From Anaerolinea sp. (GTDB lineage: Bacteria; Chloroflexota; Anaerolineae; Anaerolineales; Villigracilaceae): 38,262 bases of DNA. The notes beneath the pieces were generated by a model. The model made no database searches and was not told the origin of the DNA. It saw nothing but the letters and a program-made list of their open reading frames with translations. Shown in pieces: positions 1 through 7,809 of the stretch; the first letter of the stretch is position 1; the number at the start of each line of letters is the position of its first letter. Location of the stretch: the NCBI GenBank assembly GCA_020719725.1, contig DYPU01000020.1, positions 1 through 38,262 on the forward strand, read 5' to 3'. The translations under genes were made by a program, and so were the position numbers.

Positions 1-191
1 TCAATCACCATGCCCCACTGCGGACCTTGAGCAGGTTCTGCCGAGGACGATTCGCGTACCGCCAGAGTTTGCAGGCTGAAGAATTGCGCCAACCCTGCTG
101 CACCGGCAAGCCCACCCGCGATTTTGAGAAAATCGCGCCGTGAAACGGTTTGTTCTGATTCAGGAGTTGGTTGCGTTCGTTGTATATCCAT
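1..191 (-). CDS. TAT-exported ferredoxin-like iron-sulfur subunit, truncated by the window edge
   Basis: Only the first 63 codons are present; the gene runs off the left edge. The start at 191 has a GGGAG ribosome site about 7 bases upstream. Residues 17-23 read SRRDFLK, a canonical twin-arginine motif, followed by a Gly/Ala-rich hydrophobic stretch (about 24-36), so the protein is exported folded, usually with its cofactor. The last visible residues, QWGMVID, are the typical lead-in to the first cysteine cluster of NrfC/PsrB/DmsB-like four-cluster ferredoxin subunits (family knowledge); no cysteines lie inside the window. It starts 21 bases after the stop of the multiheme cytochrome gene, so the two probably form an operon, and an NrfD-like membrane subunit may follow outside the window (inference). 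It probably passes electrons between the cytochrome and a membrane partner. Confidence 0.75.
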   Translation of the reverse strand, partial: MDIQRTQPTPESEQTVSRRDFLKIAGGLAGAAGLAQFFSLQTLAVRESSSAEPAQGPQWGMVI

Positions 192-212
192 AGAAAAATC
201 TCCCGATATGGG

Positions 213-2366
213 TTACTTGCGCGAGGCGCTACCCGGTTCCCGGCCAAAAACTGCCCAACTGAGCACAGCGCCGATAAGAATGGCGGCTACGATGAGAAGC
301 CAACTGGGTAATTGTATACCAACGGGCTGCGGGGTGGCTTCGGCTTCAGCCTGTTCGACGGCAGGAGCTGTGCTTTGCAGGCTATTGGCGCTGTGAATGT
401 CTTCGTGGCAGGTATTGCAAGTGGCGAGGTTAACCCCAAAGGTGTGACCGGTCTCACTGCCTAAGTGGCAGCTTTTGCAATCCAGGCCAGCCGCGGCATG
501 GGTGGAGTGAGTGACGTTTTCAGATTGGTCACGATGACAGTTGATGCAGGCGGTGGTGTTTTCTCCTACAGTTAGCAACTCTTGCGAGTGTGGATTATGG
601 CAGGCATTGCAGGTCATGCCAATTTCGCCATGTTTGCTGTTTTGCATTTCTTCATATTCTTTGATGTGACAGGAGCCGCAGGTTTCGGCGGTTTTCTCAA
701 TGGTAAAGGCCACAGCGGGGTGCTCGCCTTCGCCATCCAAATTGTGACAGGCCACGCAGCCCACTCCGTTTTTGCCATGTTGGCTGGCTTGCCAGAGCGC
801 ATGTTCTTCTGTATGGCAATTGGTGCAGGTTTCGGGCGAGAATTGAGGCGGATTAAGCACTTCAATAGTGGTGACGGGCGGAAAGTTGGTTAACCGGGCT
901 GTATCGGTTTCGCTGTAGCCCAGTGCTGCAAAATCGAGGCGGCTTCCTTCGGCAGTGTGACAATCGCGGCAGGTGAGCGCTTCGCTGGCGGGGGCGACCA
1001 TGTGGGTGATGGGCCAGTACATTTGTGATTTGACAAAGTCATATTCGCCGCTGTACGGCAAACCGGCATATTCCATGCCAAAGGTGATCGCTTTATTCCA
1101 GTCATAATTGCCCCAGTAAGCAAATTCATCTTTGCCGAACAGGTGCGGGATAACTAAAATATTGTTTTTGCTATCATACGGTTGAATGGCTTCAAAGCGC
1201 TTGACCGGCCAAATCTTGGCTTGGGGGTCGTCTTTATCTCCCAGGAAGGTGTTGATATTGACGACGCCGGTCGGGTCAATTTTATCTCCGGCCAGGGTGT
1301 ATTCCACCTGCCCGTTAAACCAGACATATTCTGGAATGACATCGTGGGCAACGGTGAATTCGCCTTTTTGACCATCATAGATGACATGGCCGGTTTCGTC
1401 TTTGCGGACAACCGGTTTGCCGTCTACCAATTCACCAGCCTTTGACCAGTCCCACGTCATTTTGGTGGGGATGCCACCGCGCGCATACTCGGGAATGTGA
1501 CAGGTTTGGCAGGCAACTTTGGCGGCGTGCTGGTTAAGCGAAGCCAGTTCGTGCGGGGTTTGGCCGTGACAGTTTTCGCAGCCTTTCCATTGTTCTGGGT
1601 CCATACTGTAGCGGCTGCCAACAATTTCATGGTCGGTGGTCATGTGGCAGGTGGTGCAGGTGAAGTTCTGTCCATCGGCGGACATATGAACATCCAATTC
1701 GTAGGATGGACTGACGAGTGAGCTGTCCAGGTCGCCGTGCTTAACTTCATCGCCGCCGCCGCCGTAAAAATGGCAGTTGCCGCAGGTTTTGTTGGAGGTA
1801 AGGCCAATATTTTGGGCCACTTTTGCCAGATCCGGCGGGTTCCAGATAACCCCACTGCCAACTGGGAATTCTTTCGGCTCGGTGACGGGTAGACCGGCTC
1901 CGGTCGGGAATTTTTTATATTCGCCGGTGGTATCGTGGCAAACCAGGCAATCAACATTTTCTTGAACGGAAAAGTCGTAGTTTTTGTCTTTCCAGCCATA
2001 ACCAACGTGGCAGCTTGTGCAGCGCGGCTCGTTGGATTGGATGTCAATACAGAAATTATTAATGAGCGTCTTTTTTCCCACTGTTTGACCAGTGACTTCA
2101 TTAACGTATTCCCAGGTCCAGTGCGTGGTGTGCATGATTTCGCCTGCCGCATCAGTGTGGCAAGCCAGGCAAGCTTTGGTCACATCTTGAGGTGTGGCAA
2201 AGGGGCCTTGCAGCGTCGGAATTTGGCTGTGATCCATGGCAGGGGTCGTGGGGGTGGCTGGCGGGACATCTTCAGCGGAGACTTGTCCCATGATGAGACC
2301 AGTCAGAGCCAGAGCAAGTGCCAGGCCAAACACCGCCTTGTACCAGAAACGAGATGAATTCTGCAT
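213..2366 (-). CDS. Fifteen-heme membrane-anchored cytochrome c, octaheme tetrathionate reductase-like N-terminal part
   Basis: The protein has 717 residues. I chose the ATG at 2366 because AAGGAG lies 8 bases upstream; a TTG at 2372 would leave only 2 bases. A signal peptide covers about residues 1-31. Fifteen CxxCH heme sites begin near residues 66, 116, 140, 195, 237, 263, 286, 466, 514, 537, 563, 586, 607, 630 and 650. The first eight, with the conserved surroundings THWTW, INNFCI, SNEPRCTSCH and YKKFPTGAG, match the octaheme tetrathionate reductase (OTR) family. That family uses a lysine to ligate its active-site heme, and the lysine pair at 151-152 is the candidate here. Seven more hemes follow in about 140 residues, then a Pro/Glu-rich linker and one membrane helix (about 687-708). 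It probably reduces a sulfur or nitrogen compound outside the membrane. The substrate cannot be told from sequence: OTR members reduce tetrathionate, nitrite and hydroxylamine in vitro. Confidence 0.88.
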   Translation of the reverse strand: MQNSSRFWYKAVFGLALALALTGLIMGQVSAEDVPPATPTTPAMDHSQIPTLQGPFATPQDVTKACLACHTDAAGEIMHTTHWTWEYVNEVTGQTVGKKTLINNFCIDIQSNEPRCTSCHVGYGWKDKNYDFSVQENVDCLVCHDTTGEYKKFPTGAGLPVTEPKEFPVGSGVIWNPPDLAKVAQNIGLTSNKTCGNCHFYGGGGDEVKHGDLDSSLVSPSYELDVHMSADGQNFTCTTCHMTTDHEIVGSRYSMDPEQWKGCENCHGQTPHELASLNQHAAKVACQTCHIPEYARGGIPTKMTWDWSKAGELVDGKPVVRKDETGHVIYDGQKGEFTVAHDVIPEYVWFNGQVEYTLAGDKIDPTGVVNINTFLGDKDDPQAKIWPVKRFEAIQPYDSKNNILVIPHLFGKDEFAYWGNYDWNKAITFGMEYAGLPYSGEYDFVKSQMYWPITHMVAPASEALTCRDCHTAEGSRLDFAALGYSETDTARLTNFPPVTTIEVLNPPQFSPETCTNCHTEEHALWQASQHGKNGVGCVACHNLDGEGEHPAVAFTIEKTAETCGSCHIKEYEEMQNSKHGEIGMTCNACHNPHSQELLTVGENTTACINCHRDQSENVTHSTHAAAGLDCKSCHLGSETGHTFGVNLATCNTCHEDIHSANSLQSTAPAVEQAEAEATPQPVGIQLPSWLLIVAAILIGAVLSWAVFGREPGSASRK

Positions 2367-2406
2367 ATGCAATTCTCCTTGGTGTTATTAGCTTTGCTTC
2401 AAGAAA

Positions 2407-2480
2407 AGCAAGAATGATATTCCTGATGCTTATTTTGCCTTTATAGTGTCAAATATATTAGTAATTTTAATCACATTAAA
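2407..2480 (-). promoter_or_regulatory. Possible promoter and CRP/FNR-like half site upstream of the cytochrome gene
   Basis: On the minus strand, TATCAT (2414-2419) is a fair -10 box, but no good -35 box lies at the right distance. Upstream, TGTGA followed 6 bases later by TTACT (around 2460-2475) resembles one good and one poor half of a CRP/FNR-family site. This would fit activator-dependent expression of a respiratory gene. The match is weak and no regulator gene is in the window. Confidence 0.25.
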
Positions 2481-2499
2481 GCATGATTAAATACATTGA

Positions 2500-3489
2500 T
2501 TATTTTTTAATGTAATATTCAGGTTGCCGGCTATTTTCTTTTTTTGTTGTGTAATGAGCCTGACCTGTGCCCCAAAAACGAATACCGCGTCGTTCGATGA
2601 GTTGAACTTGCCCGGTTGTCTGTAGCGTTTCCAGAGTTTGCGCTTCATGGCCCGGAGTCCATTTTTGGAGTGTTTCCAGCAGGTCTTTTTCGCGCATGGG
2701 ATGACGGGTTAAGATGGATAAGAGCGCATCTGTGACGTTCCGCTCGCTGGACATGTCAAATTCGCCGCTGGTTTCGGCTATCAGCCGGGCGCGTTGGCCC
2801 AAAATTAATAAGGCACGTTGCAGGTTGCTTTCGTCCGGTGGTTCAACCCAGGGTTCGGCGGGAGGCCGGGTGGGTAGAAGCAGGTGAATCTCGTCGGCCT
2901 GAATTTGCTCTAAGGCGGTGGATAGCGCCTGTAGTTCAGCTACGCCGTCGTTTTGGCCTTTTATGAGCATCACTTCCACCCACAATTGGCCCTGATATTC
3001 AGCGCGGAAGTCGCGCAGGCCGCTCATTAGTTTTTCGAGAGTTAGTGATGGGTGCGGACGGTTGATTTTGCGGTAAAGTTGTTCGCTGGCGGCATCTAAG
3101 GAAGGCATGACCGCATCGGCGGCGTTAAGTTCACGACGTACCTCCGGCAGATGTAAGAGCGTGCCGTTGGTGATGACGGCCACTGGCAGGTCAGTTTCTT
3201 GTTTGACGGCATTAATCAGCCAGCCGAGTTCGCTGTGCAGGGTGGTTTCACCTGAACCGACAAAGGTAATCCAATCGACAGCGCTGCGCGGATGTTCTGC
3301 CAGAATTATCTGCACTTGTTCCAAAATTTCAGTGCGTGCAACATATTCCCGCCGCTCCAGGGTAAATTGCACAGTGCGCCCCAATTGACAATAAACACAG
3401 TTCCAGTTGCAGGTTTTGAACGGCACCGGGTCAATTCCGAGCGATTGCCCCAGCCGCCGCGAGGGGACGGGTCCAAAAACGGTTTTCAT
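2500..3489 (-). CDS. Radical SAM protein (COG0731-like)
   Basis: The 329-residue protein starts at 3489 with AAGGAGG 6 bases upstream. Cys27, Cys31 and Cys34 form the CxxxCxxC motif (CNWNCVYC) that binds the [4Fe-4S] cluster and S-adenosylmethionine. The N-terminal KTVFGPVPSRRLGQSLGID and the glycine motif GSGETTLHSELG (about 98-109) match the group of stand-alone radical SAM proteins annotated as Fe-S oxidoreductases, related to the Tyw1 branch. The C-terminal 90 residues look like a small helical, winged-helix-like domain (LLSILTRHPMREKDLLETL). Substrate unknown. It seems to be monocistronic: a long hairpin separates it from the upstream 62-aa gene and 133 bases separate it from the cytochrome gene. 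Confidence 0.8.
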   Translation of the reverse strand: MKTVFGPVPSRRLGQSLGIDPVPFKTCNWNCVYCQLGRTVQFTLERREYVARTEILEQVQIILAEHPRSAVDWITFVGSGETTLHSELGWLINAVKQETDLPVAVITNGTLLHLPEVRRELNAADAVMPSLDAASEQLYRKINRPHPSLTLEKLMSGLRDFRAEYQGQLWVEVMLIKGQNDGVAELQALSTALEQIQADEIHLLLPTRPPAEPWVEPPDESNLQRALLILGQRARLIAETSGEFDMSSERNVTDALLSILTRHPMREKDLLETLQKWTPGHEAQTLETLQTTGQVQLIERRGIRFWGTGQAHYTTKKENSRQPEYYIKK

Positions 3490-3599
3490 TGTGCCTCCTT
3501 ATTTTTAAGCAAAAAACGTGAAAATTATCCTTTCCTTCTGTTTGTGATTTTTTGTACTTTCTTTTTAGAGCTTATCTCGCTATAGACGGAAAGTCAATA

Positions 3600-3655
3600 G
3601 TGACAAGCAAAATCCCGACCTGTTTAGTCGGGATTTTGCTTGTCACATTTTTTTT
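3600..3655 (+). terminator. Perfect 20-bp hairpin with T-tract on the plus strand
   Basis: Arms 3600-3619 and 3627-3646 are perfectly complementary around a 7-base loop, followed on the plus strand by ATTTTTTTTT. It lies between two minus-strand genes. On that strand the hairpin is preceded by the A-tract and followed only by TATTGACTTTCC, so the classical T-tract is on the strand that carries no recognised gene. Confidence 0.7.
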
Positions 3656-3659
3656 CTAA

Positions 3660-3848
3660 TTATTTTTCGGTTTCAGATTTTGGCTTGGAGCCAATTTCAA
3701 CCATTTGAACTTGAACCTGGTAACGTTTTTCGCCGATTTGAATTTTTCCCATGCCATAAAAGCCTTTTGAGCCAGTTTTGAAGTCTTTTGGGTCGGCGGC
3801 CATCATTCCAACAATTTGTCCATCTTGTTTAAATTCGACGCTGATCAT
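3660..3848 (-). CDS. Small hypothetical protein, 62 aa
   Basis: The start at 3848 has AAGGAG about 9 bases upstream and a TACAAT -10 box at 3873-3878, so this looks like a real, separately transcribed gene. The protein is soluble and has no cysteine, signal peptide or membrane helix. The alternating pattern from FKQDGQIVGMM to KRYQVQVQMVEIG suggests a small beta-sheet fold, and the tail (KPKSETEK) is charged. I do not recognise the family. The neighbours (radical SAM protein downstream, 901-aa coiled-coil protein upstream) give no clear hint. Confidence 0.65.
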   Translation of the reverse strand: MISVEFKQDGQIVGMMAADPKDFKTGSKGFYGMGKIQIGEKRYQVQVQMVEIGSKPKSETEK

Positions 3849-3872
3849 TAGATTTTCTCCTTGTTTTTTACG

Positions 3873-3878
3873 ATTGTA
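3873..3878 (-). promoter_or_regulatory. -10 box of the 62-aa gene
   Basis: TACAAT on the minus strand, 24 bases before the start codon and upstream of the AAGGAG ribosome site. The -35 region (TTAGTT at 17 bases) is weak. Confidence 0.4.
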
Positions 3879-4065
3879 CCTCAGGATGCGTTAGGAACTA
3901 AAAAGTTAAATGTTTGCTTTTGTCTGCGCCTATACAGGAATTTTTGCTAGGTATCGAGATTTAAGGTTTTCTCTGTGTCTCACCGCACTGTGCCAAATGC
4001 AGTACGGTGCAGCAAGGGTCGTATTTTAGGGGTTCAAATCCTTTTGCCAAGGTGACTTGTCTGGG

Positions 4066-6771
4066 TTAGGCCTCACGCTCAATGTGTTTTTTGCAATAGG
4101 CTTCCCATTCGGCCTGAGTTAACACCTCGCGGCGTAGAATTTTGTTCCAATTTAGCATCGATTTTAGCCCTTCCAGCGGCAATTGGCCTTCGGGTACGAA
4201 TCCCACAAACGAGCCGTTGTAATTGTCTTCGGTTCCCAGGTAGAGCGCATTGGATAGCCAGATGCGAAACAGGCCGATTGATGAAAGGCCGGGATCATCG
4301 TCGGGGAGAGCCGTTTCAAAGGTCAGCACCACTGGCCCTTCGGCGGTCTCAGCTACTTCGGCCACAGTCGCCTCGTGAATCCAGCGCAGCCATTGTTCCT
4401 GAGTGCTGGTTTGCTTATTTTCATTGATGTAGGTGCGGGTGCGGGTCAGGATGTCGGTTTCGGTATAGCCCCAGCTACTGGAATTTGCGGCGCGCTTGCT
4501 GCGGAATTCGGCTGGAATCAGGCCGTCGCCGTCTTTGGTGGTGAGTGGTCGGGCGATTCTCCAGGGGCTTTTCTCTTCGGAGACAAATCGCAGCCAGAGA
4601 ATGCTGGCACCAACGGTGAAATCTTCCTGTTTTTTGGGTTTGGTAAAATAGGGGCGCGGTTCTCCAGGCAGTTTGTTTTCTTTTTCGTGTTTCATATACC
4701 ACGGCGCTTTGGCAGTTAGCCCGCCGGGGGGCAAGTGTCCGCGTAGATGCTGGCAGTGTTCGGCGGTTTCGTTGCAAACGGCGCGGGTTACGATCAGTTG
4801 TTGGGCGCGGCCATGTTCATCACGCCAGAGCGACATATTTTCTTCTTTCCATTTGCCCAGCAATGCGCGTAAATCGCTGCTGGAATAGGCATTTTTGGCG
4901 GCATCTTCTTCGGGGGTCAGTTTTTCCCAGCCGGAATCGTTTACCAGGTTAATTCGCAGCGGGGTTTGAGCTACGATTTCCTTCCACATCCAACCTGGCA
5001 GCTTGTCTTTTAGGGCTAAAAGCTCTACCAGCACTTGTTCTTCACTCAACTGTTGCAGGTTATAGTCTATTTCGTCACTGGCAAGGGCCACGAGAGAGGC
5101 GCGGCGTGTTTTAGGGCCATTAGACGCGATTCCTTTCAGGTTGATGGCCGTTTTACTGACCCATGCTTTTTCTTGAGCTTGAGCCAGCCTGGGTGCTTGT
5201 CCGCTCTGATAGAGCGCTATCTTTTCGAGGCAGGTTGCCGCAAGCGTGGCATCGTCCTGGCTGGTCAGTTCTTTTTCCAGGGTGAAGGTGTGCCAACGCC
5301 GCAGAAAGTCGCGTGGATTGGCCCAGGAGCCATGGGCGCTTTTGTAGCGCATCCCGGAAAAGTGAATAACCATGTATTGCAGCCAGAGTGGAAAGCGTTC
5401 CGGTGTTTTTAAGAAGCGCTGCACAATTTCTTCGAGCAGTTCCAGATGATTTTTAGATGCCAGCCCGGCCTGGTATTCTTCCACCTTCCAGCGCGCAATA
5501 TCTTTGACGGTGATTGGTTTGCTGGGAGCAGATTGCGTTAGATAGGCTTTTTCGTCTGTTTTTAGGATAGTTTCGAGATTGTTCAATTCTATTTGTAACG
5601 TTTCGGCATCTTTTTGGTAGATCGCCAGGGTTTGCTGAACTTTGGCGAGTTCTTTTTCTTTGGTTTGAAGCGCCAAAGCAAGTTCTGCCTTGGATTTTAC
5701 AGCACAGTCAATTGCAGCGTAGAAATCGGCTAGTTTGCCTGTTTCGGTTTGCAGCACTTTTAGGATGATTTGCTGCAACTGCGCCAATCGAATTTCGTTT
5801 TCGGCGCGTTTGCTCCAGGTGGGTGGCATGTTACGCAGGTTGGTTTCTATTTTGATTGCTTCTTTTTCAAGCCCCTTAAGGTTTTGCTGCCAATTGTAAA
5901 GATGGTTGCGCAGCGTAGAGAGTTTGCTGCGGTCTTCTTTAACATAGCTAAATTCATCCATCAGTGCTTTGCGCAGGGTATGCACCTGTTGCAGTAATTC
6001 CGGGCTGACTTGCGGGTGTTCCTGGCGGATAATTGGGGCGACATCGGGTAGGGCGAAGTATGTTTCGAAAGATTCCCGGTTGAGCGGGGTTCTAAGTTGG
6101 GTAATTTCGGTTTCAAGCGCGTGGCATTTGGCCTCCAGCGGAGCAATATTGGCTTGTAACGGGGGCAGCTTACGGGTGATCTCGTCGCTGCGGCGCAAGG
6201 CCGTCTCCTGAGCTTTGAACAGTTCCAGTTTGCGCGCTTCAATTTTTTCAAAAGTTTTGATAAAAGTGCGCAACCGAATCAATTCTTCATCCACCATCAG
6301 CAGCGTCACGTCTTCCAGCCTATCCAGTTCTTGTAATTCGAGGGAGTGCTTGGGGTGATCTGGGGCAATAGCCTCGATGCGCCGTTTTTTCATAGCAATT
6401 TGGCGGCGCGTTTCGGTGCGCCGGTTTAGCCACTGCGGTTCCTGCTGGCTGATGAAATATTTTTCTTTGCGCACATCATTGATTTTGGGCAAATACGAGC
6501 AGAAAACAGCGTGAAGTTGGTTGATTTTTGCCAGTTCCGCTTCGTCGAGTACTGCAAATTTTTCGGCATAAATCGGACGAACATCCGCAGTCAAAAAATA
6601 GGCTCGCAGGTCTACATAATTCTGGTATGCCATTAGCACCGCCCGGGCTTGTCCGGCGCTATATTCCTGAATGTCTTTTTCCAGCGTGGCGGTATTTTTG
6701 TCTTTGTATTCAGCCCAAATGTCTATTTCGGCAAAATAGACTAGAAAATCGCGCAGTTTCACCTCGCGCAT
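4066..6771 (-). CDS. Large unrecognised coiled-coil protein, 901 aa (intact part)
   Basis: I do not recognise this protein. Residues 1-110 are helical. About 120-230 and 270-410 are rich in Glu, Lys, Leu and Gln and look like long coiled coils. Residues 418-500 hold a compact segment with the unusual motif HFSGMRYKSAHGSW (470-483). The rest, to 901, is Trp-rich and mixed, with segments such as GVTASILWLRF-like beta strands and a C-terminal EAYCKKHIEREA. There is no signal peptide, membrane helix, Walker motif or nuclease motif that I can see, so it is probably a large cytoplasmic structural or scaffold protein (inference). The ATG at 6771 lacks a ribosome site. In the same frame upstream, an ATG at 6831 with AGAAGG would add 20 codons but is interrupted by TGA (6787-6789); see the separate entry. 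It is transcribed away from the hemolysin III gene. Confidence 0.75.
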   Translation of the reverse strand: MREVKLRDFLVYFAEIDIWAEYKDKNTATLEKDIQEYSAGQARAVLMAYQNYVDLRAYFLTADVRPIYAEKFAVLDEAELAKINQLHAVFCSYLPKINDVRKEKYFISQQEPQWLNRRTETRRQIAMKKRRIEAIAPDHPKHSLELQELDRLEDVTLLMVDEELIRLRTFIKTFEKIEARKLELFKAQETALRRSDEITRKLPPLQANIAPLEAKCHALETEITQLRTPLNRESFETYFALPDVAPIIRQEHPQVSPELLQQVHTLRKALMDEFSYVKEDRSKLSTLRNHLYNWQQNLKGLEKEAIKIETNLRNMPPTWSKRAENEIRLAQLQQIILKVLQTETGKLADFYAAIDCAVKSKAELALALQTKEKELAKVQQTLAIYQKDAETLQIELNNLETILKTDEKAYLTQSAPSKPITVKDIARWKVEEYQAGLASKNHLELLEEIVQRFLKTPERFPLWLQYMVIHFSGMRYKSAHGSWANPRDFLRRWHTFTLEKELTSQDDATLAATCLEKIALYQSGQAPRLAQAQEKAWVSKTAINLKGIASNGPKTRRASLVALASDEIDYNLQQLSEEQVLVELLALKDKLPGWMWKEIVAQTPLRINLVNDSGWEKLTPEEDAAKNAYSSSDLRALLGKWKEENMSLWRDEHGRAQQLIVTRAVCNETAEHCQHLRGHLPPGGLTAKAPWYMKHEKENKLPGEPRPYFTKPKKQEDFTVGASILWLRFVSEEKSPWRIARPLTTKDGDGLIPAEFRSKRAANSSSWGYTETDILTRTRTYINENKQTSTQEQWLRWIHEATVAEVAETAEGPVVLTFETALPDDDPGLSSIGLFRIWLSNALYLGTEDNYNGSFVGFVPEGQLPLEGLKSMLNWNKILRREVLTQAEWEAYCKKHIEREA

Positions 6772-6831
6772 CGGGTAGATGGTTTTTCACAAATGCTCGT
6801 TTTGCCATTGAAAATACAATTCCTGATCCAT
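6772..6831 (-). other. In-frame 5' extension of the 901-aa gene interrupted by a TGA codon
   Basis: Read on the minus strand from the ATG at 6831, the codons give MDQELYFQWQNEHL, then TGA (6787-6789), then KTIYP leading directly into the ATG at 6771. The upstream ATG has an AGAAGG ribosome site 7 bases before it, whereas the downstream ATG is preceded by ACCATCTACCCG with no such site. This points to an original start at 6831 and a single-base nonsense change, for example CGA or TGG to TGA. A sequencing error or UGA readthrough are alternatives. Confidence 0.6.
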
Positions 6832-7091
6832 TTTTAGCCTTCTTTCAGTTTAGCCGTAGCGTATAGTATTCTTTTTGCACTTATTTTATTGCAGTTTTTG
6901 CTTTTTTTAACCAAGTTTGTCAAATTTTCGTACCTTCTTAATGGGTCTTCGTCCTTTTTTTGAGAAGATACAATTTTTTTCATAAATCTGCTTAACTGAT
7001 GCCCAATTGTTAGCGAATGGATAGGTAAGAAGTGCCGCGCTCGGCTATCATCAGCGTAGAAATTTTGGTTTACTCTGAAAGGATATTGAAA

Positions 7092-7736
7092 ATGATTTTG
7101 AAATTGCGCGAACCTGTTAGCGGGTTAATGCACCTCGGCGGCGCACTGGCGGCTCTGGTTGGACAAATTGTCTTATTGGTAATGGGCTGGCCGGGAATTG
7201 AGAAAGTCGCTTCGGTGTTAGTGTATGGCATCAGCCTGGTCACGCTTTTTTCGGCCAGCGCAGGCTACCACCTGATCAATGCCGGGCCAAAAGTCACCGC
7301 CGCTCTGCGAAAACTTGATCATTCGGCCATTTATCTATTGATTGCCGGGTCTTATACGCCCTTTTGCCTGAACGCTTTCACTGGTTTTTTTCGCTGGGGC
7401 CTATTGGCAATTGTTTGGAGCATTGCATTGGTCGGAATTTTAGTTAAGCTTTTTTACATGGGTGCGCCGCGCTGGCTTTCCGCTGCAATCTACGTGTTGA
7501 TGGGCTGGTTGTGCCTGATGGCGGGTGGAGAGATGTTTACAGCGCTGACGCCCTTCACACTGGCCTGGATGGTCGTGGGCGGCATCATCTACACCCTGGG
7601 CGCTGTGGTGTATGCCACCAAGACCCTCGATTTTTTTCCAGGAAAATTTGGCTTCCACGAAGTTTGGCACATTTTCGTCCTGCTTGGCGCGGCGGCCCAC
7701 TTTGTGGCTGTTGCTGGTCTGATTACTGCTGCATAA
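7092..7736 (+). CDS. hlyIII: Hemolysin III / TrhA family membrane protein
   Basis: The 214-residue protein starts at 7092, where AAAGGA lies 9 bases upstream; an upstream in-frame ATG at 7032 has no support. It has about seven membrane helices. Family motifs are present: EPVSGLMHLGG near the N-terminus, SAGYHL and LRKLDHSAIYLLIAGSYTPFCL in the centre, and EVWHIFVLLGAAAHF near the C-terminus. The His, Asp and Ser residues in these motifs are the metal-site residues of the PAQR/HlyIII superfamily. In bacteria, members have been linked to membrane lipid homeostasis (TrhA) and not to haemolysis in most species. It is a single gene with its own terminator (7741-7779), and faces the 901-aa gene head to head. 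Confidence 0.9.
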   Translation: MILKLREPVSGLMHLGGALAALVGQIVLLVMGWPGIEKVASVLVYGISLVTLFSASAGYHLINAGPKVTAALRKLDHSAIYLLIAGSYTPFCLNAFTGFFRWGLLAIVWSIALVGILVKLFYMGAPRWLSAAIYVLMGWLCLMAGGEMFTALTPFTLAWMVVGGIIYTLGAVVYATKTLDFFPGKFGFHEVWHIFVLLGAAAHFVAVAGLITAA

Positions 7737-7740
7737 CATA

Positions 7741-7779
7741 AAAGAGCGCTCAGATGCTAAGAACATCTGGGCGCTTTTT
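7741..7779. terminator. Intrinsic terminator after the hemolysin III gene
   Basis: Arms 7741-7756 and 7764-7779 pair around the loop CTAAGAA with two G-T wobbles, and the plus strand ends in seven Ts. It sits between convergent genes and has an A-tract on the other side, so it may serve both strands. Confidence 0.8.
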
Positions 7780-7809
7780 TTGCGTCATTTTTGGCGCTTT
7801 GTCAATGTT

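Noticed and set aside
582-893. Open frames antisense to the multiheme cytochrome gene
   Set aside because: The opposite strand has strong motif evidence, no ribosome sites fit, and codon-third-position pattern explains the open frames.
3981-4009. Imperfect 10-bp hairpin in the 217-base gap before the 901-aa gene's stop
   Set aside because: One mismatch, no T-tract on either strand; not convincing as a terminator.
4028-4050. tRNA T-arm-like sequence (GGGGTTCAAATCC followed by TTTTGCCA)
   Set aside because: No matching acceptor, D-arm or anticodon arm is found on either side, and the T-stem needs two G-T pairs. It may be a chance match or an old remnant.
6787-6789. TGA as a selenocysteine codon
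   Set aside because: No stem-loop of the bacterial SECIS type directly follows, and the position (codon 15 of an unknown protein) shows no selenoprotein context.
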